Shown: in pieces, positions 7,675-16,257 of the stretch
Position numbering within the stretch: position 1 is the stretch's first letter
Layout of the letters: each line of letters starts with the position of its first letter
NCBI GenBank assembly: GCA_021299455.1
Contig: JAJTGQ010000053.1
Coordinates: 1 to 34,266, forward strand
Direction: 5' to 3'
Length of the DNA: 34,266 bases
Origin: Flammeovirgaceae bacterium
Lineage (GTDB): Bacteria; Bacteroidota; Bacteroidia; Cytophagales; Cyclobacteriaceae
The notes under the pieces: generated by a model
Seen by the model: only the letters and a program-made list of their open reading frames with translations
Databases searched by the model: none
What the model was told of the DNA's origin: nothing
Made by a program: the position numbers and the translations under genes

Positions 7675-8382
7675 ATGAGTCTACACATCGAAGCAAAAGA
7701 GGGAGAGATAGCAAAGACCGTTCTGATCACAGGCGATCCTCTTCGCGCAAAACATCATGCCGAGGCATGGCTTGAAAAACCGTTTTGTTATAATCAGATT
7801 CGGGGGATGTTTGGGTATACCGGTATGTATCACGGTAGACCGATTTCCATACAAGGAACCGGCATGGGCATACCCAGCACCGCACTTTACTTGCATGAGT
7901 TGATTTGCGAGTATCACGCATCTTGCATTATTCGCGTAGGAACATGTGGAGCAATTCAAGAGAACATTAAACTGGGCCAAGTGATCTTGGCTACGGAATC
8001 CGGTACCGACTCTGATGTTGTTAAGCAATACCTTTTACCTTCCTTACGAAATGCGGTGGCTGATCCTTCACTCGTTTCAATAGCAAAAGAAGCAGCGCAT
8101 AGCGAAAATGTTTCTCTCCTCACGGGAAGCGTTTTTAGCACAGATCTGTTTTATAGTGAAGACCCCCATCGGTATGAACCGATTGTGAAGGAGGGCGTAC
8201 TGGCGGTAGATATGGAAACGAGTATGCTTTATGCGATGGCCAGTTATTTTAAGGTTCGCAGCATCTCGTTGTTGACTGTGAGCGATAACATTGTTACAGG
8301 TGGAGCCCTGTCCGCAAAGGATCGCGAGCGGCACACAACGGATATGATTAACCTCGCTCTAAAAATAGCAAGTACTCTTTAA
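7675..8382 (+). CDS. deoD: Purine nucleoside phosphorylase, DeoD type
   Basis: This enzyme cleaves purine (deoxy)nucleosides with phosphate to release the free base and (deoxy)ribose-1-phosphate in purine salvage. The N-terminus MSLHIEAKEGEIAKTVLITG with GDPLRAKH is the standard DeoD opening and fixes the start at the ATG at 7675 (235 residues). An in-frame ATG at 7663 and a TTG at 7642 would add unconserved residues. Other family marks are RVGTCGAI, the nucleoside-binding DMETSMLYAMA and LLTVSDNIVTGG carrying the catalytic Asp. It lies 29 bases after the DUF2490 gene and converges on the transporter. Confidence 0.93.
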   Translation: MSLHIEAKEGEIAKTVLITGDPLRAKHHAEAWLEKPFCYNQIRGMFGYTGMYHGRPISIQGTGMGIPSTALYLHELICEYHASCIIRVGTCGAIQENIKLGQVILATESGTDSDVVKQYLLPSLRNAVADPSLVSIAKEAAHSENVSLLTGSVFSTDLFYSEDPHRYEPIVKEGVLAVDMETSMLYAMASYFKVRSISLLTVSDNIVTGGALSAKDRERHTTDMINLALKIASTL

Positions 8383-8386
8383 ACGA

Positions 8387-10015
8387 TTAAGCCAGTAACG
8401 TGAGGAGAATTTGCACGAAAATAATTTTCGTTAAAGTGGCAATAGGAAAAACAGAAGAATAACCAATATTGGGTTGCTCACTTTTAGCTTGTTCGTTTAC
8501 AAATGCCAACACAGCGGGTTGAGTTTGAAACCCCGCCAGCATACCCGCTAGCTTCGGAAAAGGAATTTTTAAAAACCGATGGCCCACAAAAAGAAATAAG
8601 AATCCTATCGAAATAGTAATGCTTGCCCCAATGAGAAAGAAATTGAGCCCCTGATCACTTTGCGTCATCGTCTCTCGAAAGGCGTACCCTGATCGGGTAC
8701 CAACACCCGCTAAAAATAACACAAGCCCAAGTTGCCGAATCGTATTGTTAGCACTGTAAGGCATCACAAAAACCAATTTCCCAATTCGATTCACGGAACC
8801 CAATAGTAATGCCACTATTAATGGGCCACCCGCGATACCCAATTTTAAAATAATTCCCCCTGGTAAAGGGATAGGTATCATTCCAAGAAAAAATCCGGCC
8901 GCAACTCCCAAGCCCAAGGTAAGAATATCAACTTCACTTTGGGCCGCATAGCTATCACCAAAAAACTTACTTGCCGATGCGAGTTCACTTCGCCCTGTCA
9001 AAACGCGCACGCGATCACCAAACTGTAGAGTGGTTTCAGCATTTGGCAAAATATCACTGTCGCCTCTCCGGATGCGAGTGATAATAATCCCCATTGTGTG
9101 TGGCAAATTAAGATCTCTGAGGGATTGGCCAACCAGATCATGATTAGAGACAAACATCCTTCGCACATCAAGTTGCTGATGATCCATTTCAAGATTGTGC
9201 TCACTCCGCGTTCCTAGAAAGTTTAACGCTTTCTCCACTTGCGCTGGTTTACCAACTATCGTCATCAAATCACCATGCTCAAGCAACAAATTATCCAGTG
9301 CCAAAAATGAAGTAGTGCCACGCTTCATCCTGCCAAACACAACTTTAAGCCCGTGTTTCATCCTCAGTTCAGCAATAGAAGTACCTACAACGCTGTCATT
9401 CGAAACAACTACTGTTGCGTTTGTCAGTTTTTCCGCATCCGCTAGTTGCGCGTTCGCTTGTAAAGAGGTTTTGAAAATTTTCTGGAACAATACAATGGCG
9501 AGAATCATGCCGATCACACCCATCGGGTAACAAACTGAATAAGCTACTACGGGTTCGGCCAATGCCGATTCAATCAGTGCCACAGGGGCAGACGCTTTAA
9601 TGAACTCCAAAGAGGCGGCCAGAGAAGGCGTGTTCGTGAGACTACCAGCAAAAATGCCTGCCAGGTAAGAAGAATCGATCGAAGAGAACATTCCAACAAC
9701 GACAACCACAAAAAAGACTAAAACAACTGCCGCGAATGCTAATACATTCTCTTTCCACCCTTTCTTTTTTAGGTTTCCAAAGAATTGCTCGCCACTGGAA
9801 ATACCAATGCAATAAATAAAAAGCACTAAGCCAATTTCATAGACAATAGCCGGGAGTTTGATGTTGGGAGCTAACGCACCAAACGCCAACCCCGTGAAAA
9901 GGATCGATGCAATACCTAAGTTGACACCGGCAATTTTAATTTTGCCAAGGGGCGCACCAACGGCCAACACCAGAAATAGCAATAGTAAGGATGACTCGCT
10001 CAGGAGTTGTAGCAT
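8387..10015 (-). CDS. Putative transporter, AspT/YidE/YbjL duplication family with two RCK-C domains
   Basis: A 542-residue inner-membrane protein with an internal duplication: hydrophobic helices at about 5-185 and again at about 375-542. Between them lie two soluble TrkA-C (RCK-C) domains, at about 205-290 (ending DLMTIVGKPAQVEKAL) and about 295-370 (ending DRVRVLTGRSELASASKFF). This layout matches the aspartate:alanine exchanger family (YidE and YbjL in E. coli). The substrate is not known; the RCK-C pair suggests gating by a small ligand. It is monocistronic here and converges on deoD with a 4-base gap. Confidence 0.88.
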   Translation of the reverse strand: MLQLLSESSLLLLFLVLAVGAPLGKIKIAGVNLGIASILFTGLAFGALAPNIKLPAIVYEIGLVLFIYCIGISSGEQFFGNLKKKGWKENVLAFAAVVLVFFVVVVVGMFSSIDSSYLAGIFAGSLTNTPSLAASLEFIKASAPVALIESALAEPVVAYSVCYPMGVIGMILAIVLFQKIFKTSLQANAQLADAEKLTNATVVVSNDSVVGTSIAELRMKHGLKVVFGRMKRGTTSFLALDNLLLEHGDLMTIVGKPAQVEKALNFLGTRSEHNLEMDHQQLDVRRMFVSNHDLVGQSLRDLNLPHTMGIIITRIRRGDSDILPNAETTLQFGDRVRVLTGRSELASASKFFGDSYAAQSEVDILTLGLGVAAGFFLGMIPIPLPGGIILKLGIAGGPLIVALLLGSVNRIGKLVFVMPYSANNTIRQLGLVLFLAGVGTRSGYAFRETMTQSDQGLNFFLIGASITISIGFLFLFVGHRFLKIPFPKLAGMLAGFQTQPAVLAFVNEQAKSEQPNIGYSSVFPIATLTKIIFVQILLTLLA

Positions 10016-10208
10016 TTGAAAAATCTATCGTGAGGTCGAAAGTTAGTGGTTTGAATTGAATCTGTTAAGAATAAAAGTGTGGACGTCTAAAAAGCTCTAT
10101 TAAAAGCGCTCGAAAAACGTTTCTCCTATCGGGACACAAGAAAAATTGGTGTTAATCTGATTTCTCGTTGAATAATAAATTAGGTAGTTTCACTACAAAA
10201 TTGTTTTT

Positions 10209-11453
10209 ATGAAGTTTGTACTTTCCGTCTTATTAGCTGCTAGTCTATTCAGCTGTTCGCAAAATGAATCAGCGCCCAAAACATGGCAAACCATTGAAAA
10301 GTCATTGCAGACGCAAATGATTAACGTTACCAACGGAGATACGATAGATCTACCCGAGGGCAACTTCATGTTTTCCAAAAGTCTGACAATGGATGGAAAA
10401 CAGAACATTGTAATAAGGGGTAAGGGGATGGATAAAACCATCTTGAGCTGGAAGAATCAGACGGAAGGTGCTGAAGGATTGCACATCAGCAATGGCAAAA
10501 ATATTGTGCTGGAAGAATTTTCCGTGGAAGACGCAAAAGGCGATAATCTAAAAGTGAACGACACTCGAGGCATTACTTTGCGAAAGATTCGATCGGCTTG
10601 GCCAGATGGGCCGAAGACGGAAAATGGTGCTTACGCACTCTACCCTGTTCTATGTACAAACGTTTTGATTGAAGATTGTATAGCGATGGGCTCTTCGGAT
10701 GCAGGAATCTATGTGGGTCAATCTGATTCAGTGATTATCCGCTACAATAAAGCATATTGGAACGTGGCGGGCATTGAAGCTGAAAATTCCAAGTGGGTAC
10801 AGATTTATGGCAATGAGGCCAATCACAATACTGGCGGACTTCTGATTTTTGATTTGCCGGGGTTGACAAAATACGGACACTCGACAAAGGCTTTTAAAAA
10901 TCATATCCATGACAATAACCATGAAAACTTTGCCCAAAAAGGAAATGTGGTGGCGAGCATTCCGCCTGGCACAGGGATAATGATTTTGGCCACTCATCGG
11001 GTTGAACTTTTTGATAATGATATCCTGGATAACCGCACGGTTGGTGTCGGAATTGTTAGTTATGAAATGGTGGCTGCGCTGAATGAAGGCGAACAAGAAC
11101 AAACCGGTGCCATTGGAGGCGTTCAATCCGTCAATAATCGCTTTCGGGAAGACACTCTTTATAATGCTTTTCCTTATGATATTTCTATTTTTAACAATCG
11201 TTTTAAAAACAGTCATTGGTTCCCAACGCTGCAAAGTGACATTGGAAAACTGTTGCTTACCAAATCATTTTTAAGCCCTCCGGACATCGTCTTCGATGGC
11301 ATCGAAAATCCAAAACAAAAAGAAAGGGCAATTTGTATTGACGAAAAAGGGCCGATCACGTTCATTAATCTGGATGCTGCGAACGACTTTAAATCGCTAT
11401 CAAAAGATATTCAGTCTTTCGTTTGTAAAAAGAAATCAGCTTCTTTTCAATGA
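10209..11453 (+). CDS. Parallel beta-helix lipoprotein (TIGR03805-like)
   Basis: A 414-residue precursor with a type II signal peptide: hydrophobic MKFVLSVLLAASLFSC with lipidated Cys16. The mature part has right-handed beta-helix repeats (NIVIRGKGMDKTILSW, NIVLEEFSVEDAKGDNL, NVLIEDCIAMGSSDAGIYVG, VELFDNDILDNRT). It resembles the family of bacterial parallel beta-helix proteins that pairs with a diheme cytochrome, and the next gene is such a cytochrome, overlapping by 4 bases (ATGA). Beta-helix proteins often bind or cleave polysaccharide, but no catalytic residues are assigned. Expected location: periplasmic or outer-membrane facing. A weak -7-like TAGTTTCA lies at 10185-10192. Confidence 0.85.
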   Translation: MKFVLSVLLAASLFSCSQNESAPKTWQTIEKSLQTQMINVTNGDTIDLPEGNFMFSKSLTMDGKQNIVIRGKGMDKTILSWKNQTEGAEGLHISNGKNIVLEEFSVEDAKGDNLKVNDTRGITLRKIRSAWPDGPKTENGAYALYPVLCTNVLIEDCIAMGSSDAGIYVGQSDSVIIRYNKAYWNVAGIEAENSKWVQIYGNEANHNTGGLLIFDLPGLTKYGHSTKAFKNHIHDNNHENFAQKGNVVASIPPGTGIMILATHRVELFDNDILDNRTVGVGIVSYEMVAALNEGEQEQTGAIGGVQSVNNRFREDTLYNAFPYDISIFNNRFKNSHWFPTLQSDIGKLLLTKSFLSPPDIVFDGIENPKQKERAICIDEKGPITFINLDAANDFKSLSKDIQSFVCKKKSASFQ

Positions 11454-12517
11454 AGCCGTTTTTCGGACTAGTTGGGTTATTGCTTGGGCTGGCTTGCTGC
11501 CAACAAAAAAAGCCGGACGTGGTGTTGGCCGAAGAAACCATTGTGTCTGCGGTGGCATCTTCATCTGAAAAACAAAAACTTTCGGATTATTCCTTTTTCA
11601 CGGGCTCATTAAAAAATCTTGAGCCTGCAGATGGCGTTGTCGAGTATGCGCTAAATTCTCCGCTATTCAGTGACTATGCTTTCAAGAAACGGTTTGTAAA
11701 AATCCCACCAGGTCAAAAAGCAAAGTACCACCCGACAGAGGTTTTAGATTTTCCGGAGGGCACCATACTTATCAAGAACTTTTATTACCCAGCTGATTTC
11801 AAACAACCGCAAAAAAGCATTCGACTACTTGAAACCAGACTTCTCATTTTAGAAAAAAGTGAATGGCGCCCGCTCTCGTACATTTGGAATGACGAACAAA
11901 CAGATGCTTTTTTAGAAGTGGCAGGCAAAAGCATTGATGTCTCGTGGACGCACTACGATAGGTCGATAAAAAAAATAAGTTATTCAGTCCCCAATTTAAA
12001 TCAATGCAAGGGTTGCCATCTCAAAGGCGACAAGGTGATGCCAATTGGACCCTCGGCACGTCAATTAAACGGTGTATTGCCGGGCGAGAATAAAATTCAA
12101 TTGGCAAAATGGAAAGAGGCATCTCTAATTGAAAATCTTCCCCCTCTTGAGGCAATTCCACGCCTTGCTAATTATGAGAATGAAAAGGAAAGCATCAACC
12201 TGCGGGCACGTGCCTGGTTGGAAATAAACTGTGCTCATTGTCATCGAAGTGATGGTTCTGCCAAAACAAGTGGCCTTCATCTGTTGGCGAGCATCAACCA
12301 ATCATCTGTACTAGGAGTTGGCAAGGCACCAGTGGCAGCAGGAAAAGGATCTGGGGGAAGATTGTATGGCATCGTGCCGGGTAAACCCTATGAGTCCATC
12401 CTTCAATTTCGGATTGAATCAACTCACCCAGGCATTATGATGCCGGAAGTGGGAAGGAAATTGGTGCACACTGAAGGGGTAGAATTAGTGCGTAAGTGGA
12501 TTGCTGAAATGAAATAG
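11450..12517 (+). CDS. Diheme c-type cytochrome lipoprotein (SO2930/TIGR03806-like)
   Basis: A 355-residue precursor with a type II signal peptide (LGLACC; lipidated Cys at 16 or 17). There are two covalent heme c motifs, CKGCH at 186-190 and CAHCH at 261-265. Possible distal Met ligands occur in GDKVMPIG and PGIMMPEVGR. The roughly 180-residue N-terminal part carries no cytochrome motif. The protein resembles a conserved two-heme family found next to parallel beta-helix genes, as here. It is translationally coupled to the beta-helix gene. A role in electron transfer during extracellular oxidation is inferred; the substrate is unknown. Confidence 0.87.
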   Translation: MKPFFGLVGLLLGLACCQQKKPDVVLAEETIVSAVASSSEKQKLSDYSFFTGSLKNLEPADGVVEYALNSPLFSDYAFKKRFVKIPPGQKAKYHPTEVLDFPEGTILIKNFYYPADFKQPQKSIRLLETRLLILEKSEWRPLSYIWNDEQTDAFLEVAGKSIDVSWTHYDRSIKKISYSVPNLNQCKGCHLKGDKVMPIGPSARQLNGVLPGENKIQLAKWKEASLIENLPPLEAIPRLANYENEKESINLRARAWLEINCAHCHRSDGSAKTSGLHLLASINQSSVLGVGKAPVAAGKGSGGRLYGIVPGKPYESILQFRIESTHPGIMMPEVGRKLVHTEGVELVRKWIAEMK

Positions 12518-12521
12518 CAAC

Positions 12522-13199
12522 CTACTTGGAAAAATCGACCACAAACGAATCTGGAAATTTCTTCTTTAACTCCACGATCAAGCTTTCGACTTTCTCGCGT
12601 TTGTTAAAACCCACTAACTGAATACTGTAGTACTTCACGCCATTAACAATTTTAACCTGCACAGCCACCTTCTTTTTATAAGTAGTGCGCAAGTTGTCTA
12701 CTATCTTCATCACGTTTACCAACTCTTGATACGTCCCGAGCTGTAGTCCATAACCAGTTGGATTAACCCGTTTGATATCAAATTGGTAGGTTTCTTTGTC
12801 TTCAACCACCACATGATCTACCGCGACTGGTTGTGTGTCTTGCTTGCCATCAGTAGGATCTACAATTTCTAGTTTCACCTCTGCCGTCCCCTGATTGAAA
12901 AAACTCAATCGTTCAGCAGCTGATTTTGACACATCAATGATTCTGCCTTCTACAAATGGACCCCTATCGTTGATCGTGACCACGACCGACTCATTGTTTG
13001 CCAAGTTGGTTACACGCACTTTGGTGCCAAAAGGTAGTGTCTTATGAGCGGCCGTGAGCTTTGATGCTCTGTACTTTTCTCCACTGGCAGTAGGACTGCC
13101 TTCAAATTTGTCAGCATAAAAAGAAGCTTTTCCCACTTGCACTTGTGCCATGGCCGTTGATAGACTGAACCACAAAAGGATCGAAAGGAGTTTTTTCAT
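12522..13199 (-). CDS. rlpA: RlpA-like septal ring lytic transglycosylase with C-terminal SPOR domain
   Basis: A 225-residue exported protein with a signal peptide MKKLLSILLWFSLSTAMAQ. Residues about 20-110 form a double-psi beta-barrel: GKASFYADKFEGSPTASGE, LPFGTKVRVTN and INDRGPFVEGRIIDVS, which holds the conserved catalytic Asp of RlpA. The C-terminal region from about 140, with RVNPTGYGLQLGTYQE, resembles a SPOR domain that binds denuded septal glycan. The role is cleavage of glycan strands at the division site. No lipobox Cys is seen, unlike E. coli RlpA. Start: ATG at 13197-13199, 35 bases after the upstream YdeI-like gene on the same strand. Confidence 0.88.
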   Translation of the reverse strand: MKKLLSILLWFSLSTAMAQVQVGKASFYADKFEGSPTASGEKYRASKLTAAHKTLPFGTKVRVTNLANNESVVVTINDRGPFVEGRIIDVSKSAAERLSFFNQGTAEVKLEIVDPTDGKQDTQPVAVDHVVVEDKETYQFDIKRVNPTGYGLQLGTYQELVNVMKIVDNLRTTYKKKVAVQVKIVNGVKYYSIQLVGFNKREKVESLIVELKKKFPDSFVVDFSK

Positions 13200-13234
13200 T
13201 TTTTCAAAAATTTGATTCGTTAAATCGGTAAGAC

Positions 13235-13855
13235 CTATTTTTCGCTTAGATTTCTTTTTCGGGACAATAATTTTTTAATCGCGTCAGCCAACCTTTTTTG
13301 TTTTGTTTCGGGTCTTTTTGCTGAATCGATCCAAATAACATATTCCTTTCGATTGGTAAACGACAAGCTCTGAAAGAAGACGCTTGCCTTTTTATTTTTA
13401 CTTAGAAGCTGTTGAAACTCGGTTGACAGCTCAAGCGTTCTTTCCTTGCCAGGCTTGAAAGGCTGCTGACCAATTGCGGTTTTGCGAGTCAATTTTGGTA
13501 TTTGATCTACCGGCTTAAAGCGCAAAGCAGACCAAATTTCATCAATAGCAACCTGTGTAACGGGAACAAATTTATTTTTGGCCAGTGGCGACCAACCTGA
13601 ATCTCTATTAATGTCTGTTTTAATCCCTGATGATTTTTTTGGATAAGCAAACCAAAGAACTCCTTCTGAACCTAACGATGAAATCGCTTGATCAACCGAC
13701 ATCGATACATCCTTTTTGTCTCTGACAAAGACTAAAAGTACATCTACCGACCTCTCTTTTGTTCCCTCGAAACGAAAAAGATCCGAAGGTGCGTTGATCA
13801 CGGTAACCCTCTTCGCCTTGCTTATCAACAATTTTTTTTCAAGTGCTTTGTCCAT
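13235..13855 (-). CDS. YdeI/OmpD-associated-like protein with DUF3052-like N-terminal half
   Basis: A 206-residue soluble protein. The N-terminal half (about 1-110, with LWFAYPKKSSGIKTDINRDS) resembles DUF3052-type domains. The C-terminal half (about 135-206, SFTNRKEYVIWIDSAKRPET followed by a basic helix) matches the YdeI/OmpD-associated family, called bacteriocin-protection in some descriptions. The molecular activity is unknown. It sits upstream of rlpA on the same strand and may be co-transcribed. A -7-like box TATTTTTG (complement of 13874-13881) lies 19 bases before the start codon. Confidence 0.7.
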   Translation of the reverse strand: MDKALEKKLLISKAKRVTVINAPSDLFRFEGTKERSVDVLLVFVRDKKDVSMSVDQAISSLGSEGVLWFAYPKKSSGIKTDINRDSGWSPLAKNKFVPVTQVAIDEIWSALRFKPVDQIPKLTRKTAIGQQPFKPGKERTLELSTEFQQLLSKNKKASVFFQSLSFTNRKEYVIWIDSAKRPETKQKRLADAIKKLLSRKRNLSEK

Positions 13856-13873
13856 AAACCGGCTTCAAGTTAG

Positions 13874-13881
13874 CAAAAATA
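13874..13881 (-). promoter_or_regulatory. -7 box (TATTTTTG) for the YdeI-like gene and rlpA
   Basis: CAAAAATA on the plus strand reads TATTTTTG on the minus strand, an exact TAnnTTTG match 19 bases upstream of the ATG. A -33 element at standard spacing is not evident. Confidence 0.3.
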
Positions 13882-14016
13882 TATACTCGCTTTTTCATGT
13901 TTCTGCTTAAAGCAAAACGCTGCTTTTGAGAATTGGATTGTCGCATTTTATTCTAATGACCAAAATATATCAAACACTGTTGTCGTATTCAATTTGTTGA
14001 AGTATATTTAAAATTC

Positions 14017-16257
14017 ATGAGTTCTATATCCTCTGGCAACGCTATTTATCCCATTCTTGAAAAACTGCCAGTAGCCGTTTTTGAGTATACTTATTTTGCA
14101 GAAGGTCGAAATGACTTCACTTACATAAGTCCTTATTGCGAAGTACTATTTGGGTTAACCAGTGAAACCATGCTGGAAGGATCGTTGTCATTGTTCTCGT
14201 TTATTCATCCAGAAGAACGACCCTCATTCCTTTTGAAGTATGAAAAATGGATTAGCAATGCCGAAAATATTGAGTGGGAAGGACGGGTACTACAGGCAAC
14301 CGGAAATATAATTTGGGTAAACGCAAAGGCAAATGCCAGCAAGTTAGATAACGGCAGCATTGTGTGGCGAGGCGTATTCACCGATGTATCTGCTCGCAAA
14401 CAGGCAGAACAAAACATGGCAGAGGCAAACCAACGGCTTGAACTAGCTGCACGAGGATCTGACTTGGGGATTTGGGATTATCATGTAAAAACCAATCGAA
14501 CATTCATCAATGATCGATGGCCTGAGATCGTGGGTTATCCTAAGGAAGAACTCGAGGAAATGTTTAATCATTGCGAGGACTTCATTCATCCAGATGATAA
14601 ACCAGGGTATGTGGCTTCTATTGAAAAACATTTGGCGGGCAGCTCAGAATACTATGAAACTGTGTATCGTTTCCAACTTAGCAATGGAGGCTGGAAATGG
14701 ATATTAGAGCGCGGGCAAGTGATCGAGCGAGACTTGACCGGCACAGTATTGCGAACTGCCGGCACGCTTCAAGATTTTGACCAGCGCAAAATTGAGGATC
14801 AGATTACGGTGGAGAAAGAGGGACGATACAGAAACCTGTTGGAATCCCTTCCATTGGGCGTGGGCATTCACCAAAACGGAATTTTAGTGTATGCCAATTC
14901 AAGGGCAGCCGCTATTATGGGTGCAAGTTCGCCCGAAGAACTTTTAGGTAAAAAGGTGTTGGACTTGGTTCACCCGGACTATAGAGTATTAGCGCTCGAA
15001 AGGGTGAAAGGTTTGTTGAACGGAATTCCTGCACCGGTGGTTCAGGAAAAATTTATCCGTCTAGATGGGAAGGAAATTATTGTTGAAACTTCGGCCTTTC
15101 CGTTTTCTTACAAAGACAAGCCCGCCATACAGTTGATTATAAAAGACATAACGGAAGAATTTGAATCCAAGCGCGCCATCAGAAAATCAGAAACACTGTT
15201 TACACAATTGTTTCACAATTCACCTTTTGGAAAAGTGATGTTAGATGAAAAAGGAAAAGTGTTGTTGGTCAATCAGGGTTTTGAAAAAATGTTTGGCTTT
15301 ACACAAAATAACCTCACCGGAAAAAGCCTCAACGAGTTCATAGTGCCACTGGATCTAAAAGAAGAAGGAAATGACCTAGATTCGCTGATTTCGGCCAAGC
15401 AGAGAGCAAGGATTGAGAGTTTTCGAGTTCGGAAAGATGGACGGAAAATATCTGTAATTATATACGGTGTTCCAATTTTGATGGAAGACAAGACCATCGG
15501 TATTTTTGGCTCATACGTGGACATTAGTGAGCAAAAAGGAATTGAGGCGGAACTAAAAGTGAGAAATGAGGAGTTGGACAACTTTGTTTACAAGGTCTCG
15601 CACGATTTGCGTGCCCCGCTTTCTTCGGTCCTTGGGCTAGTAAATCTGGCTACGTTAGAGGGAAATGACGATAATCTAGCTGACTATGTCAAAATTATTG
15701 GCCAAAAAATCAAACAACTAGACAACTTCATCAGCGATGTGTTGAGCCATTCAAAGAACTTGAAACTCGATGTTAAAATCGAAAAGATAGATCTTCAAGT
15801 ATTGATTGAAAATTCCTTCAGAGATCTCGACTACCTCAAGGGAGCCGATACAATCATTAAGCATTTGGATATTTCAAGCGAAGCATTTTTCAGCGACAAA
15901 TGGCGTATTGGCGAAATCTTCCGAAATTTGATCTCTAACTCGATTAAGTATCGTGATTTTGAAAAACCAAATGCCGAGATCAGCATCAAGGTGCAAACAA
16001 ACCCAGATCGAGCGATCATTACTTTTTCTGACAATGGCATTGGAATCAGCGTGGCTGATCAAAACAAAGTTTTCGACATGTTCTACCGGGCCAGTGTCCA
16101 GTCTGACGGGTCAGGCTTAGGTCTCTACATTGTTAAAAATGCAATTGAAAAAATAGGCGGCTTACTGAAAGTGACTAGCCAACTCGGAAAGGGAACCACC
16201 TTTGAATTAAAGCTCCCCAATCATACCTTCGCGACAGCAATACCTGATAAAAAATGA
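14017..16257 (+). CDS. Multi-PAS soluble sensor histidine kinase
   Basis: A 746-residue protein with no membrane segment, so a cytoplasmic sensor. Four PAS/PAC units lie at about 12-130, 140-262, 272-385 and 390-510. A dimerisation/phosphoacceptor domain follows with the H-box YKVSHDLRAPLSSVLGL (His529). The ATPase domain shows the N-box NLISNSIKYRD (about 637-647), G1 DNGIGI (about 672) and G2 GSGLGLYIVKNAIEKIGG (about 698). No receiver domain is attached and no response regulator lies nearby, so its partner is elsewhere. The stop overlaps the next gene by 4 bases (ATGA). The start is the ATG at 14017. Confidence 0.93.
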   Translation: MSSISSGNAIYPILEKLPVAVFEYTYFAEGRNDFTYISPYCEVLFGLTSETMLEGSLSLFSFIHPEERPSFLLKYEKWISNAENIEWEGRVLQATGNIIWVNAKANASKLDNGSIVWRGVFTDVSARKQAEQNMAEANQRLELAARGSDLGIWDYHVKTNRTFINDRWPEIVGYPKEELEEMFNHCEDFIHPDDKPGYVASIEKHLAGSSEYYETVYRFQLSNGGWKWILERGQVIERDLTGTVLRTAGTLQDFDQRKIEDQITVEKEGRYRNLLESLPLGVGIHQNGILVYANSRAAAIMGASSPEELLGKKVLDLVHPDYRVLALERVKGLLNGIPAPVVQEKFIRLDGKEIIVETSAFPFSYKDKPAIQLIIKDITEEFESKRAIRKSETLFTQLFHNSPFGKVMLDEKGKVLLVNQGFEKMFGFTQNNLTGKSLNEFIVPLDLKEEGNDLDSLISAKQRARIESFRVRKDGRKISVIIYGVPILMEDKTIGIFGSYVDISEQKGIEAELKVRNEELDNFVYKVSHDLRAPLSSVLGLVNLATLEGNDDNLADYVKIIGQKIKQLDNFISDVLSHSKNLKLDVKIEKIDLQVLIENSFRDLDYLKGADTIIKHLDISSEAFFSDKWRIGEIFRNLISNSIKYRDFEKPNAEISIKVQTNPDRAIITFSDNGIGISVADQNKVFDMFYRASVQSDGSGLGLYIVKNAIEKIGGLLKVTSQLGKGTTFELKLPNHTFATAIPDKK

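Noticed and set aside
10728-11234. 168-residue minus-strand frame inside the beta-helix gene
   Set aside because: It is fully antisense to a repeat-rich gene, where long shadow frames arise easily, and it shows no recognisable domain.
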